Shown: positions 27,299-35,901, numbered from the stretch's first letter. The stretch is DNA of 64,000 nucleotides from Desulfosporosinus metallidurans (GCF_001936615.1 NZ_MLBF01000008.1:78091-142090), one strand, 5' to 3'. The notes: a model not told the origin generated them from the letters alone. Program-made: numbers and translations.

Positions 27299-29041
27299 CT
27301 AAATTTTCTTACGTGCTGTATAGCAGGTGTGCAGTAATTGATGCGCCCTTTCTCCGTATGGTTCGCCCAAATAATCTTTATACAGACCTATAATGGCTGG
27401 ATTTTCGTGCGATTTGCGCAAGGGCTTGGAGCGGTCTTCGCAGTATATAGCTCCAGCTCGGGCTGAAATAATATCCATATTTCCATGGTGATAGGGTTGT
27501 CCACCACCCCCGATGCACCCACCCGGGCAAGCCATGATTTCAATCACGTCATAATTGGTTTCCCCGGCTTGTATTCTCTCGAGAACAGTACGAGCATTAC
27601 CCAGACCGTGGATGACCGCAATTCGATAATCCCGTTCAGCGATCGGGATAACCGCTTCCTTAATCCCATCCATTCCCCGGAGAGCCTCAAACTCCACTTT
27701 CTCCAAAGTTTCACCCGTGAGCACCTCATAGGCGGTCCGCAGGGCGGCTTCGAGAACACCTCCTGTTGCTCCAAAAATCACGGAAGCACCCGTCGATTCC
27801 CCTAAGGGGTGATCAAACTCTTGGTCTTTGAGATGATCAAAATGAATGCTGGCTTCCCGGATCATGCGAGCAAGTTCACGTGTAGTGATGACGATATCCA
27901 CATCCGCGGTTTCTGCCCCTTGCGAGAGTTCAGGGCGGGCCGCTTCGTATTTTTTAGCGACGCAGGGCATGACGGAGACAACGGTAATGGTTTTGGGATC
28001 AATCCCCAACGTTTTAGCATAATAGCTTTTGATCAATACCCCTAACATTTCATGGGGGGATTTACAGGTTGAAGGAATGTCTAATAGATCTGGGAATTGA
28101 TGTTCGAAGAATTTGACCCAGGCAGGGCAACAACTCGTGAGAAGAGGCAGACGTCCGCCATGTTTTATGCGGTGAACAAGCTCGGTTGCTTCCTCCATAA
28201 TCGTCAGGTCAGCAGCAAAATCCGTATCAAAGACGCGGTCAAAACCAAGCCGCCGAAGAGCAGCTACCATTTTGCCCGTAACAATCGTCCCCGGTTCTAA
28301 GCCGAATCCCTCCCCCAGAGCGACACGTACGGCTGGAGCTGTTTGTACGACGACAAATTGATTGGGATCGTTGAGGGCCTTCCAAACTTTGTCCACCTGG
28401 TCCAGCTCTGTCAATGCGCCAGTGGGACATACCGCAATACATTGTCCGCAGAACGTGCAAGCAGTTTTGCTAAGTGGTAAATCGAAGGCCGTTTTAACCA
28501 CCGTTCCAAAACCACGCCCCACGGCTGAGTAAACACCCACCGTCTGTACCTCATTGCACATCGTTTCACAGCGGCGGCAGCGAATACATTTATTAGGATC
28601 TCGAACAATGGAAAAACTCGACGTGTCGATTTCAAACTCAGATTCTTCCCCTTCATAGGAGATATGGCGTACGCCTAATTCTGAAGCTAAGGATTGGAGG
28701 TCACAATCTTGGTTTTTGGCACAGGTCAAACAAGACTTAGGGTGGTCAGAAAGGAGAAGTTCAACCATGGCTCGTCTAGCCTGGATGGCACGTAACGAAT
28801 CCGTTCTAACGACCATGCCACTCGCTACTGGGGTTGAACAGGAGGAGGCCAAATTACGTCGACCCTCGATTTCGACCACGCACACTCGACAGGAAGCGAT
28901 ATTATTATTGTAATGCATTTCATTAAGTTTCAGATAGCATAAGGTTGGAATATCTATGTTTACAGTTCGGGCGGCGTCTAAAATGGACATTCCTTCCGGT
29001 ACGGTAAGGGATATGTCATTGATGGTTAGTTGTATATCCAT
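27299..29041 (-). CDS. hydA: [FeFe]-hydrogenase catalytic subunit HydA
   Basis: About 580 aa from the ATG at 29041, with AAAGGAGG upstream. An N-terminal [2Fe-2S] domain with CRVCVVE is followed by a His/Cys cluster (CLTCAKNQDCDLQ), then two [4Fe-4S] motifs (CIRCRRCETMC, CGQCIAVC). The H-cluster motifs L1 TSCCPAWVKF, L2 MPCVAKK and L3 CPGGCIGGGGQP are intact. With the NuoF- and NuoE-like subunits it forms a trimeric, probably electron-bifurcating or NAD-linked hydrogenase in the cytoplasm. It has no export signal. Confidence 0.96.
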   Translation of the reverse strand: MDIQLTINDISLTVPEGMSILDAARTVNIDIPTLCYLKLNEMHYNNNIASCRVCVVEIEGRRNLASSCSTPVASGMVVRTDSLRAIQARRAMVELLLSDHPKSCLTCAKNQDCDLQSLASELGVRHISYEGEESEFEIDTSSFSIVRDPNKCIRCRRCETMCNEVQTVGVYSAVGRGFGTVVKTAFDLPLSKTACTFCGQCIAVCPTGALTELDQVDKVWKALNDPNQFVVVQTAPAVRVALGEGFGLEPGTIVTGKMVAALRRLGFDRVFDTDFAADLTIMEEATELVHRIKHGGRLPLLTSCCPAWVKFFEHQFPDLLDIPSTCKSPHEMLGVLIKSYYAKTLGIDPKTITVVSVMPCVAKKYEAARPELSQGAETADVDIVITTRELARMIREASIHFDHLKDQEFDHPLGESTGASVIFGATGGVLEAALRTAYEVLTGETLEKVEFEALRGMDGIKEAVIPIAERDYRIAVIHGLGNARTVLERIQAGETNYDVIEIMACPGGCIGGGGQPYHHGNMDIISARAGAIYCEDRSKPLRKSHENPAIIGLYKDYLGEPYGERAHQLLHTCYTARKKI

Positions 29042-29055
29042 ATGGAGTCCTCCTT

Positions 29056-29113
29056 TAAAGAAAACTTGGCTGGCGTTGAGCATGCGAAGCGGCCGCCTAG
29101 TTGCACTTATGCC
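29056..29113 (+). repeat. Intergenic hairpin repeat, copy B
   Basis: The same element as 2215-2273, in the same plus orientation, starting TAAAGAAAACTTGGCT and ending AGTTGCACTTATGCC. It fills the gap between the nuoF-like and hydA genes and abuts the hydA ribosome-binding site. Confidence 0.6.
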
Positions 29114-29146
29114 CACGCATTCTAATAAGCAGGGTACAGGGGTACC

Positions 29147-31033
29147 TTAATGGCGGATGATGGCGCCGACGACGCGACATTGTTCCATGCATGCCCCACA
29201 TTTTAGGCAACGTTCTTGGTCGATGATGTGACGTTTCTTAGTTGAGCCAGTGATGCAATGCATCGGACATTTCTTGACGCAAAGGGTGCACCCTACACAC
29301 TTTTCTGTGATTTCATACTTTAGCAAGCTCTTGCAAACGCCAGCTGGACAGGTTTTGTCGACAACATGGGCAATATATTCTTCCCGGAAATACTTTAAAG
29401 TGGAAAGGATGGGATTGGGCGCACTTTGTCCTAATCCGCAAAGGGCCGTGTCCTTAATGATAAGACACAGTTTCTCCATATTATCCAAATCCTCTAACGT
29501 CCCTTTGCCTTCCGTGATCTTTGCCAGGATTTCATAAAGACGTTTGGTACCGACCCGACAGGCGGTGCAGCGGCCACAGGATTCGTCCATCGTAAACTCT
29601 TGGAAAAATTTGGCGATATTGACCATACAGTCGTCTTCATCCAAGACAATGAGCCCTCCAGAACCCATCATGGAGCCTATGGCAGTTAAGGATTCATAAT
29701 CAATGGGGGAATCTAAATACTTGGTTGGAATACATCCGCCAGAGGGGCCTCCAGTTTGTGCCGCTTTAAACGTTTTATGGTGCTTAATACCCCCGCCAAT
29801 GTCAAAAATAATTTTCCGAAGGGTTGTCCCCATAGGGACTTCCACAAGCCCTACATTGTTGACTTTACCTGCTAAGGCAAAGACTTTCGTTCCTTTGCTT
29901 TTTTCCGTGCCAATCCCGGCAAACCAAGCGGCTCCCTTTAAAATAATGGGGGGGATATTGGCCAACGTTTCCACATTGTTGACACAGGTTGGTTTACCCC
30001 ACAGCCCCTTTTGAGCGGGGAACGGAGGTTTGACGGAAGGTTCCCCCCTGGCCCCTTCGATGGAATGGATCAGTGCTGTTTCTTCACCGCAGACAAAGGC
30101 CCCAGCTCCGTATTTTAGCTCAATTTCAAAGCAAAAATCACTACCCAAAATCCCTTTTCCAAGTAACCCGTATTCCCTGGCTTGCGCAATGGCAACTTGT
30201 AAACGGTGAATCGCCGCAGGATATTCTGCCCGGACATAAATAAATCCCTCGGAAGCTCCAATCGCAGAACCTGCAATGAGCATAGCCTCTAAAACGCTAT
30301 GGGGGTCACCTTCTAAGACTGAGCGGTCCATAAAGGCACCCGGATCCCCTTCGTCGGCATTGCAAATGATATATCGTTGATCGGCCTGACTTTTACGCGT
30401 CAATTCCCATTTTGAACCCGTGGGAAAACCTGCGCCACCGCGTCCCCGAAGTCCGCTTACTTTAAGGACATCAATAACCTCCAGGGGAGTCATGCGGAAA
30501 AGAACTTTAGCTAAGGCTTGATAGCCGTCCGCGGCAATATATTCAAGAATGTTTTCTGGAGCAATATAACCGACGTTACGTAGGGCTATGCGAAGTTGTC
30601 CATCGTAAAAGGGGATGTTGGTAGCGAAACGCTCTTTGGTGTTCGGGTCCATAAAAAGAAGGTGTTCTACCTGATTTCCTTGTATGAAGTGTTCTTCGAC
30701 AATGGTGGTTACGTCTTCTGCCGAAACCTCACAATAAGTTACGTTATCGGGGAAGATCTCGATCATCGGGCCCTTTTCGCAAAAACCAAAACAACCCGGT
30801 TGGAAAACTTTAACCTGTTCAGACAATCCCCGTTTGTTCAGTTCTTCTTCCAGACGTTCGGCGATTCGAGGACTGCCTGAGGAGTGGCAACCAGGTCCTC
30901 CACAGACCATAACGTGCCTTACCAGACCTTGGGCGTTTTTAGTGCCGACAGAGTCTATAGCCCGTCGTGATTCAAGAAGTTTGAGACTTTGGGCTTGTAA
31001 TGCATTCAATGCATCAGTATTTTTGAGTTTCAT
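29147..31033 (-). CDS. hydB: Hydrogenase beta subunit, NuoF-like NAD(H)/FMN protein
   Basis: 628 aa. Order: thioredoxin-like [2Fe-2S] domain (MVCGGPGCHSSG ... CFGFCEKGP), NuoF core with GRGGAGFPTGSKW and CNADEGDPGAFMDR for FMN/NADH, the [4Fe-4S] motif SCGRCTACRVGTKR, and a C-terminal 2x[4Fe-4S] ferredoxin (CVGCTLCVKKCP, CLKCGACMEQC). This is the architecture of HydB in trimeric bifurcating hydrogenases. AAGGGAAAT precedes the ATG. It lies between the nuoE-like gene and hydA. Confidence 0.95.
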   Translation of the reverse strand: MKLKNTDALNALQAQSLKLLESRRAIDSVGTKNAQGLVRHVMVCGGPGCHSSGSPRIAERLEEELNKRGLSEQVKVFQPGCFGFCEKGPMIEIFPDNVTYCEVSAEDVTTIVEEHFIQGNQVEHLLFMDPNTKERFATNIPFYDGQLRIALRNVGYIAPENILEYIAADGYQALAKVLFRMTPLEVIDVLKVSGLRGRGGAGFPTGSKWELTRKSQADQRYIICNADEGDPGAFMDRSVLEGDPHSVLEAMLIAGSAIGASEGFIYVRAEYPAAIHRLQVAIAQAREYGLLGKGILGSDFCFEIELKYGAGAFVCGEETALIHSIEGARGEPSVKPPFPAQKGLWGKPTCVNNVETLANIPPIILKGAAWFAGIGTEKSKGTKVFALAGKVNNVGLVEVPMGTTLRKIIFDIGGGIKHHKTFKAAQTGGPSGGCIPTKYLDSPIDYESLTAIGSMMGSGGLIVLDEDDCMVNIAKFFQEFTMDESCGRCTACRVGTKRLYEILAKITEGKGTLEDLDNMEKLCLIIKDTALCGLGQSAPNPILSTLKYFREEYIAHVVDKTCPAGVCKSLLKYEITEKCVGCTLCVKKCPMHCITGSTKKRHIIDQERCLKCGACMEQCRVVGAIIRH

Positions 31034-31059
31034 AAGGATTTCCCTTCCTTCAGTGACGC

Positions 31060-31155
31060 TTGTTTATCGTGGTTCGTGGTTCGAACTTCGACCTTCGAAC
31101 TTCGGGACCAAATATCGTTCATCGTTCTTCGTGCTTCGTGCTTCGTTCTTCGTGC
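31060..31155 (+). repeat. Degenerate TTCG/TTCGTG simple repeat
   Basis: The gap between the nuoE-like and nuoF-like genes is made mostly of units such as CGTGGTTCG, AACTTCG, ACCTTCG, CGTTCTTCGTGCTTCG. It is confined to the noncoding gap. The units are imperfect, and there are no constant spacers of CRISPR length. Confidence 0.6.
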
Positions 31156-31163
31156 CTCGCAGA

Positions 31164-31646
31164 TTACGGGCGGTACTTGGCCAAAACCTCATTAATGTCT
31201 TGTGCTTCGAGCATGCGTCCATGCACTTCGCCATCGACGATCATGACTGGGGCGAGGCCACAGGCTCCCACGCAGCGCAGAGTTTCTAAGGTAAAGAGAT
31301 TATCTGGAGTGGTTTCTCCGGCTTTAATTTTAAGCTGATTTTCAAGTTCTTCTTTTAATTTCTCAGCCCCTCGCACAAAACAAGCGGTGCCTGTGCATAC
31401 GTTAACAACGTGTTCCCCCCTGGGAATCATCGTGAAAAACGAGTAAAAGCTCACAACGCCATAGACTGTGGCGGACGGTATATCAAGTTTCTGCGCGATA
31501 TGCCACTGTACATTATCGGGCAGGTACCCATATAGTTCTTGAGCATAATGCAAGACCCCAATAAGGTTTTCCTTTTTGTGGGTTAGACTGTCGATATAGT
31601 CATCTAGCTTTTGGACAAACTGATTGGGTGAAGCGGTGTCACACAT
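31164..31646 (-). CDS. hydC: Hydrogenase gamma subunit, NuoE-like [2Fe-2S] protein
   Basis: 160 aa, NuoE/HoxE-type thioredoxin-like ferredoxin. The ligands are in VCTGTACFVRGA and CVGACGLAP, and YGVVSFYSFF is the usual family segment. AAAGGAGGATTTTC precedes the ATG. It is the first gene of the hydrogenase operon. The 267-nt gap upstream (31647-31913) is AT-rich; I found no strong promoter or operator there. Confidence 0.94.
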   Translation of the reverse strand: MCDTASPNQFVQKLDDYIDSLTHKKENLIGVLHYAQELYGYLPDNVQWHIAQKLDIPSATVYGVVSFYSFFTMIPRGEHVVNVCTGTACFVRGAEKLKEELENQLKIKAGETTPDNLFTLETLRCVGACGLAPVMIVDGEVHGRMLEAQDINEVLAKYRP

Positions 31647-31888
31647 GAAAATCCTCCTTTATTTAATAACAATGCTACTTACATTTACACCTCTCTTTTT
31701 TGTTGCTTTTGGGCCCTTGTTTCCATTCAGCCTATTCGACATAGTGGTCTGATGGGCAGGCAATAGTTTATGTGACTAGTTTAACTTTCTTCCCACTGTC
31801 TGTCGTGTTTATGGACATAAAATAAGTGTTTTATTAATAAAGAAAATTTAGTGTATTAAGAAAATAGAATCGAAAACTTTGCAAAAAG

Positions 31889-31915
31889 AAAAAAGGCCCC
31901 CATGGGAGCCTTTTT
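31889..31915 (-). terminator. Terminator after the Cache-HAMP-HTH gene
   Basis: AAAAAGGC and GCCTTTTT with CCCATGGG inside form a hairpin that overlaps the last bases of the 31914-33083 gene. It separates that gene from the hydrogenase operon downstream. Confidence 0.8.
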
Positions 31916-33083
31916 ATAATGGAACAAATAGCTTAACGGGTCGGCCAACTGTGCCGTATTTCTGTTCAGATTTTAATGCCCCACTATGTTCTAGAAATTC
32001 GAGGTAGCGGCGGACGGTGACTCTAGTCAGCTTAACTCCTTCCGCGACTTCCTCAGCAGAGAGGGGACGGCGATTTGCTTGTAAAAATTGAACGATTTGA
32101 CCAAGAGTGGCATGATTTAAGCCCTTAGGTAGCCCACCTTCTCCAATATACCCGGCAGAATTTAAACCGGATACCGACCTTTGCCCGGTATCAAACGTAT
32201 TTTGGAGGGTTAACTCAGTCAATGCCTTGCTACCCTCAGTCTCTGTAACCGTAATAAAGTCGCTTTCAGTTGGGTCTTTCCCGGGATTGAAACCGGTCGC
32301 TCGGTTAATTTCCCCTGTTAGAGATTGGATTTGCTCTACCATTTGGTTAAAGGCTTCCTCCAACTCCCCGATTTCCTTAGCACCGGAAACTTTAATCTTC
32401 TGGGTAAGATGTCCGGTTGCTACGTCCCGAGTTCCTAACATGATATTGTGCAAGGGATAGATAACAACTCTCTGAAGAAAAAACCAAGCAAGAAGTGCTA
32501 CCAAAATCGTTAAGGCTAATCCTAGTTCGGCCATTGTGATCAAAGATCGAGTGATAATTTCCTGTTCATAGTCATGGGAAATCCCTACATAAAAAATTCC
32601 AATAATGTTACCATCTTCCGCGCGTAATGGAACATAACCCGTTTGGTACCACTGGCCTACTACATTAGCTTCTCCTACATAAGTCTGACCACCCTGCAGT
32701 ACTGTTTGGGCTACATTAGCAGAAACCTTAGTACCAATCGCTCGTTCGCCGTTTGAACCACGTACCGTGGTAGCTACCCGCGTCTCCCCGAGAAATACGG
32801 TCACAGTGTCCCCGGTCAGGCGGGATAAATGATCGACTAAATCGTTATTGAGACTAATTTTAGTGGGCCCTTTATATAGGCTCCCATCATGCACAGACCA
32901 CGAGCCGGGATATGTTTTATCAATAATTTCCCCACATGTTGCCAAATCTGTTTGTGCTTTGATAATAGCGGCAGCTACGGCGCGATCTTTCATATAAAAA
33001 CCAAGAACCACGAGGAAGCTAGTCGCTAATAAGATGAGCGAACCCAGCAGTAATATGAGGATCTGATGTTTGAGCGAACGCAC
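31914..33083 (-). CDS. Membrane one-component regulator: Cache sensor, HAMP, C-terminal CitB/DcuR-like HTH
   Basis: 389 aa. TM1 is at ~8-28. An extracellular single-Cache-like domain (~30-180, with YVGEANVVGQWYQTGYVPL and GIFYVGIS) comes next, then TM2 (~183-205) and HAMP (~206-262). A polar linker follows, and from ~322 a winged HTH (LNHATLGQIVQFL, then LSAEEVAEGVKLTRVTVRRY, GTVGRPVKLFVPL) like the DNA-binding domain of CitB/DcuR-type response regulators. There is no histidine-kinase, receiver or methyl-accepting domain. I infer a membrane-bound transcription factor that senses an external acid. It lies upstream of the hydrogenase operon on the same strand. Confidence 0.8.
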   Translation of the reverse strand: MRSLKHQILILLLGSLILLATSFLVVLGFYMKDRAVAAAIIKAQTDLATCGEIIDKTYPGSWSVHDGSLYKGPTKISLNNDLVDHLSRLTGDTVTVFLGETRVATTVRGSNGERAIGTKVSANVAQTVLQGGQTYVGEANVVGQWYQTGYVPLRAEDGNIIGIFYVGISHDYEQEIITRSLITMAELGLALTILVALLAWFFLQRVVIYPLHNIMLGTRDVATGHLTQKIKVSGAKEIGELEEAFNQMVEQIQSLTGEINRATGFNPGKDPTESDFITVTETEGSKALTELTLQNTFDTGQRSVSGLNSAGYIGEGGLPKGLNHATLGQIVQFLQANRRPLSAEEVAEGVKLTRVTVRRYLEFLEHSGALKSEQKYGTVGRPVKLFVPL

Positions 33084-33160
33084 AAGTTCACCCCTTTCAA
33101 CTTAAATACCTGAATTTAGCCGTCTAATTGATTTTAGCTTAATGCCATTTATCCCACGAC

Positions 33161-33198
33161 GGCCAAGGATGGCCTAGTGCAGCAGTGCCATGGATGGC
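33161..33198. repeat. GCCATGGATGGC-type repeat units
   Basis: GGCCAAGGATGGCC (33161-33174) and GCCATGGATGGC (33187-33198) are two dyads of the family seen at 27054-27107. They lie in the 280-nt gap between the Cache-HAMP-HTH gene and the first histidine kinase gene. An AAGCGGG-rich stretch follows. Confidence 0.55.
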
Positions 33199-33363
33199 AC
33201 GGAGCTGCCCGCTTAAAGAAGCGGGGGTATTAGTGGCAATTAGCTATCGGATAAATTCGCGGTTAAAGTTGAAAAACCTCTTATATTATATTAATAATTC
33301 AATAATTTCGAATGTCCTGTCAGTTCAGTGCACTTACTTTAGTGGGAGCGGCAGACCTATACG

Positions 33364-34767
33364 TTATACCCCTTTGCGGGGAAGTACCACGCAAAAACGT
33401 GCCCCATGCGGTTCCACATTTTCCGCCCAAATTTCCCCATTATGAGCGTCCACAATCCTCTTGGCAATACTAAGTCCCAAACCATGTCCCGGAACCTTGC
33501 GTGAACGCGCTTCATCGACCCGGTAGAATCGGTCAAAAATCACTTCCAGGGCATTAGGCGGAAGTCCTGGCCCATTATCCTCAATCAGAATTTTCACGTT
33601 ATCCTCGTCGCTCTGGAGACCTATTCGTATCTTCCCACCAGACGGCACATATTTCCCCGCATTTTCCAAGATGATTCGAATGAGTTGTTTCAGATAGAGA
33701 GCGTCTCCTCTTAATTCGATGTCCGGGAGCAAATCATAGTTAACCATGAATGAGCGTAAAAACGGCAAACCCTTCGTGCTTTCAATAATAAGTTCGCTTA
33801 AATTAAGCGAAACCAAGGTTAACTGCAATTCCTCTCGGGCCAACGTCAATAGGTTTTCCACTAATCTTGTCATCATCTTGGTTTCATCAACCACGGCTGT
33901 TGCTGAGTCACGCACAATAGCTGGATCTTCAGCCCCCCAGCGTTGCAAAATATCTGCATGCCCGCGAATGACCATCAACGGGGTTCGAAGTTCATGGGAA
34001 GCGTTTGCCACAAATTGCTTTTGCTGTTTAAAGGACCCCTCTAACCTCTCCAGCATATGGTTAAAATTTTGTCCAAGAAGATCTAATTCATCTCCATTTC
34101 CCCGCAAGGGGAGACGACGATTAAGATCATTGGCTGTCAACAGAGAAATTTCCCGATTCAAGTCCGCCATCGGGGCTAGGACTTGGCGAGACAAGATATA
34201 CCCTCCGATCGCCGCTAGGAGCAACGCTGAACCACCCAGCCATAGTAACTGTCTGAGGAGAACAGTCTGGGCCAATTCCACTTCTTCCAAATCGGCCACG
34301 GCTTGAAGGGTTCCAATTTGTTTCCCGCTGGACATGATCGGACGAGCCATATAATAGACATCTTTGCCATTCAGAACACGGATTTCGGGGCCTGCCTGTT
34401 GTTCCACCGGAAGCTGGGCACTGATATTTCCACTCATTTGTAGGACTGCACCTTGCACAGAGGTCAATTGCAGGGTTACACCCTTAGGCACATTTCCTTT
34501 CAGGGCCTCTGGATCACGAATATCCACAGCCTGCCCTCCCTGCTGCTCATCGAGTGAGCCAAGGACACGAGTAACTGCATTCTCCAAGACTTGGCGCTTT
34601 TCTTGATGCAAAGCCTGGCTATTTCCCCAATACGTTAAAGTAGAAAGCATAAGAACCGTCAAAAGAAGCAAAAGAATGTACCACAGGGTAATTTTCCAAG
34701 CTAATCCCCATTTCAGTTTTGGAAATCGGCACTTCCAAACGTTCTTAATCCTCTGAGCGAAGGACAT
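33364..34767 (-). CDS. Sensor histidine kinase, duplicate copy 1
   Basis: 467 aa. TM1 is at ~24-46, an extracytoplasmic domain at ~50-165, TM2 at ~175-193 and HAMP at ~194-246. HisKA has the phosphoacceptor His258 in NASHELRTPL, and the HATPase has DNGPGLPPNALEVIF and GHGLGLSIAKRIV. It is an OmpR-class partner kinase, near-identical to 40612-42015 at both ends but diverged between residues ~145 and 245. It overlaps the response-regulator stop by 23 nt. Its partner here has lost 51 residues, so signalling from this copy probably depends on the intact regulator elsewhere, if it is expressed at all. Confidence 0.92.
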   Translation of the reverse strand: MSFAQRIKNVWKCRFPKLKWGLAWKITLWYILLLLLTVLMLSTLTYWGNSQALHQEKRQVLENAVTRVLGSLDEQQGGQAVDIRDPEALKGNVPKGVTLQLTSVQGAVLQMSGNISAQLPVEQQAGPEIRVLNGKDVYYMARPIMSSGKQIGTLQAVADLEEVELAQTVLLRQLLWLGGSALLLAAIGGYILSRQVLAPMADLNREISLLTANDLNRRLPLRGNGDELDLLGQNFNHMLERLEGSFKQQKQFVANASHELRTPLMVIRGHADILQRWGAEDPAIVRDSATAVVDETKMMTRLVENLLTLAREELQLTLVSLNLSELIIESTKGLPFLRSFMVNYDLLPDIELRGDALYLKQLIRIILENAGKYVPSGGKIRIGLQSDEDNVKILIEDNGPGLPPNALEVIFDRFYRVDEARSRKVPGHGLGLSIAKRIVDAHNGEIWAENVEPHGARFCVVLPRKGV

Positions 34768-35332
34768 ACCCGACTCCCCTCACTGTATGAAGATAATGCA
34801 CCTGAAATCGTTCATCAATCTTGCCCCGTAAAAAGCGGACATAGACATCCACGACATTCGTTTCCCCGTAATAATCGAAACCCCAAACATTTTCAAGAAT
34901 GAGTTCTCTAGATAAAACATGGTTCGGATGTTCCATGAACAAGGTCAATAATTCATCCATTGCGAACGGTTTTGTGAGATAATCATCGGCCCCAAGGTCC
35001 AAGCCAAAGACTTTATCTTGGACTTCATCTTTGGCGGTCAGAAGCAAGATAGGAGTATTCTTAAGTGCTCGAATTTGTTTGCAAACGTCATAACCATTCA
35101 GAAAAGGCAACATGATATCTAAAAGAATCACATCCCACTCATTTTTTGAGGCTATATCGAGCCCAACACTGCCATCCCAAGCTAGTCTCACGCTGTGACC
35201 CTGATGCTCTAATTCCAGGGCAATGACTTTGGCAATGGCACGATCATCTTCAATCAATAATATAGTCAAAGGAGTATCGGCTATCATAGTTTCACCCTTC
35301 TTCATTTTCTTTTGTTAGTTTTTACGACATTT
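33375..35332 (-). repeat. Segmental duplication of the two-component genes, copy 1
   Basis: This matches 40625-42733 almost base for base, apart from a 153-bp deletion and one diverged block (34030-34335). Outer boundaries: similarity stops just past the kinase stop (common GGAAGTACCACGC) and ~25-45 nt before the regulator start (common TTGTTAGTTTT...ACGACAT). Confidence 0.85.
34745..35287 (-). CDS. OmpR-family response regulator with internal deletion (copy 1)
   Basis: About 180 aa. The receiver is intact to LTKPFAMDEL, with phospho-acceptor Asp in LLDIMLPF and the conserved Lys in TKPF. The sequence then jumps to LTLFMEHPNH: residues corresponding to 120-170 of the 41993-42688 product are missing, in frame. 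Lost are the end of receiver helix 5, the linker and the N-terminal beta-sheet of the winged helix. The recognition helix and wing remain. DNA binding is doubtful. Start taken at 35287 (GAAGGGTG upstream) rather than 35305. It has no copy of the promoter found ahead of the intact regulator. Probably a pseudogene or a decoy receiver. Confidence 0.8.
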   Translation of the reverse strand: MIADTPLTILLIEDDRAIAKVIALELEHQGHSVRLAWDGSVGLDIASKNEWDVILLDIMLPFLNGYDVCKQIRALKNTPILLLTAKDEVQDKVFGLDLGADDYLTKPFAMDELLTLFMEHPNHVLSRELILENVWGFDYYGETNVVDVYVRFLRGKIDERFQVHYLHTVRGVGYVLRSED

Positions 35333-35751
35333 TCACGTATTATCATAAACTCCTCGTTTACACCATAATGTTTTTGTTGAATAAGAAAAGCGGTCACAGG
35401 AAAATGATACTGTCTCATCATTTGTATAAGAGATTGACTTGGGAACCAGCCATCATCAATCGTGATAAAAACGGCTCTCTCGGTAGTTGGTACAGACCAT
35501 AAGACATCCGCAGACTTTCCTTGGACAATCGATGAAGATGTCGACAATTGAGTAGGGGGTGTGCTCTCACTATCCAATGAGGGAGGACTCTGATCAGTTT
35601 TATTTTGGGTGTTTGCTTGTGCATTTTGGTTCAAACCAGGAATGCCAGTATCTGTTTTAACCGAGTCGGAAGCTTTTGCTTGGGAGGGTGGGGGGTCTCC
35701 CAGCGATATTTGTGTATTAGATGAGGGAAAAACTGTTGAAAAGGAAGGCAA
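35302..35751 (-). pseudogene. Truncated NodB-type polysaccharide deacetylase
   Basis: The frame carries a hydrophobic leader (upstream codons up to ~35810 read LVLLTIPLFF), a Ser/Thr/Pro/Gln-rich spacer and then AVFITIDDGWFPS with the metal-binding DD of NodB deacetylases. It breaks off about 35 residues later. Its last codons lie in the duplicated segment (KTNKRK) and its stop overlaps the regulator ATG. No start codon with an RBS is evident for the leader. I infer that insertion of the duplicated two-component segment cut the gene. Confidence 0.65.
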
Positions 35752-35862
35752 AAAGAAGAGGGGTATCGTGAGTAGGACTAAGGAAGTAACGTAAATTATG
35801 GTGCTTAGGCAACAATATTCAACTCACTTTCACATTGATAATATTACAAGGAATAGTTGCAG

Positions 35863-35901
35863 AAAAAGTCCCCACAGGAAACATCCCGCTGAGGACTTTT
35901 T
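35863..35901 (-). terminator. Terminator after the asnB operon
   Basis: AAAAAGTCC and GGACTTTTT (stem with CCCA/TGAGG) lie downstream of the DedA-PAP2 gene on the minus strand. The rest of 35902-36060 shows nothing I can assign. Confidence 0.75.

Noticed and set aside
27012..27302. Short ORFs across the GCCATGGATGGC block
   Set aside because: They consist of repeat translation, lack ribosome-binding sites and occur on both strands over the same DNA.
31060..31155. Possible CRISPR-like array in the TTCG repeats
   Set aside because: Units are short, degenerate and directly abutting, with no constant repeats of 24-40 bp or unique spacers, and no cas genes are nearby.
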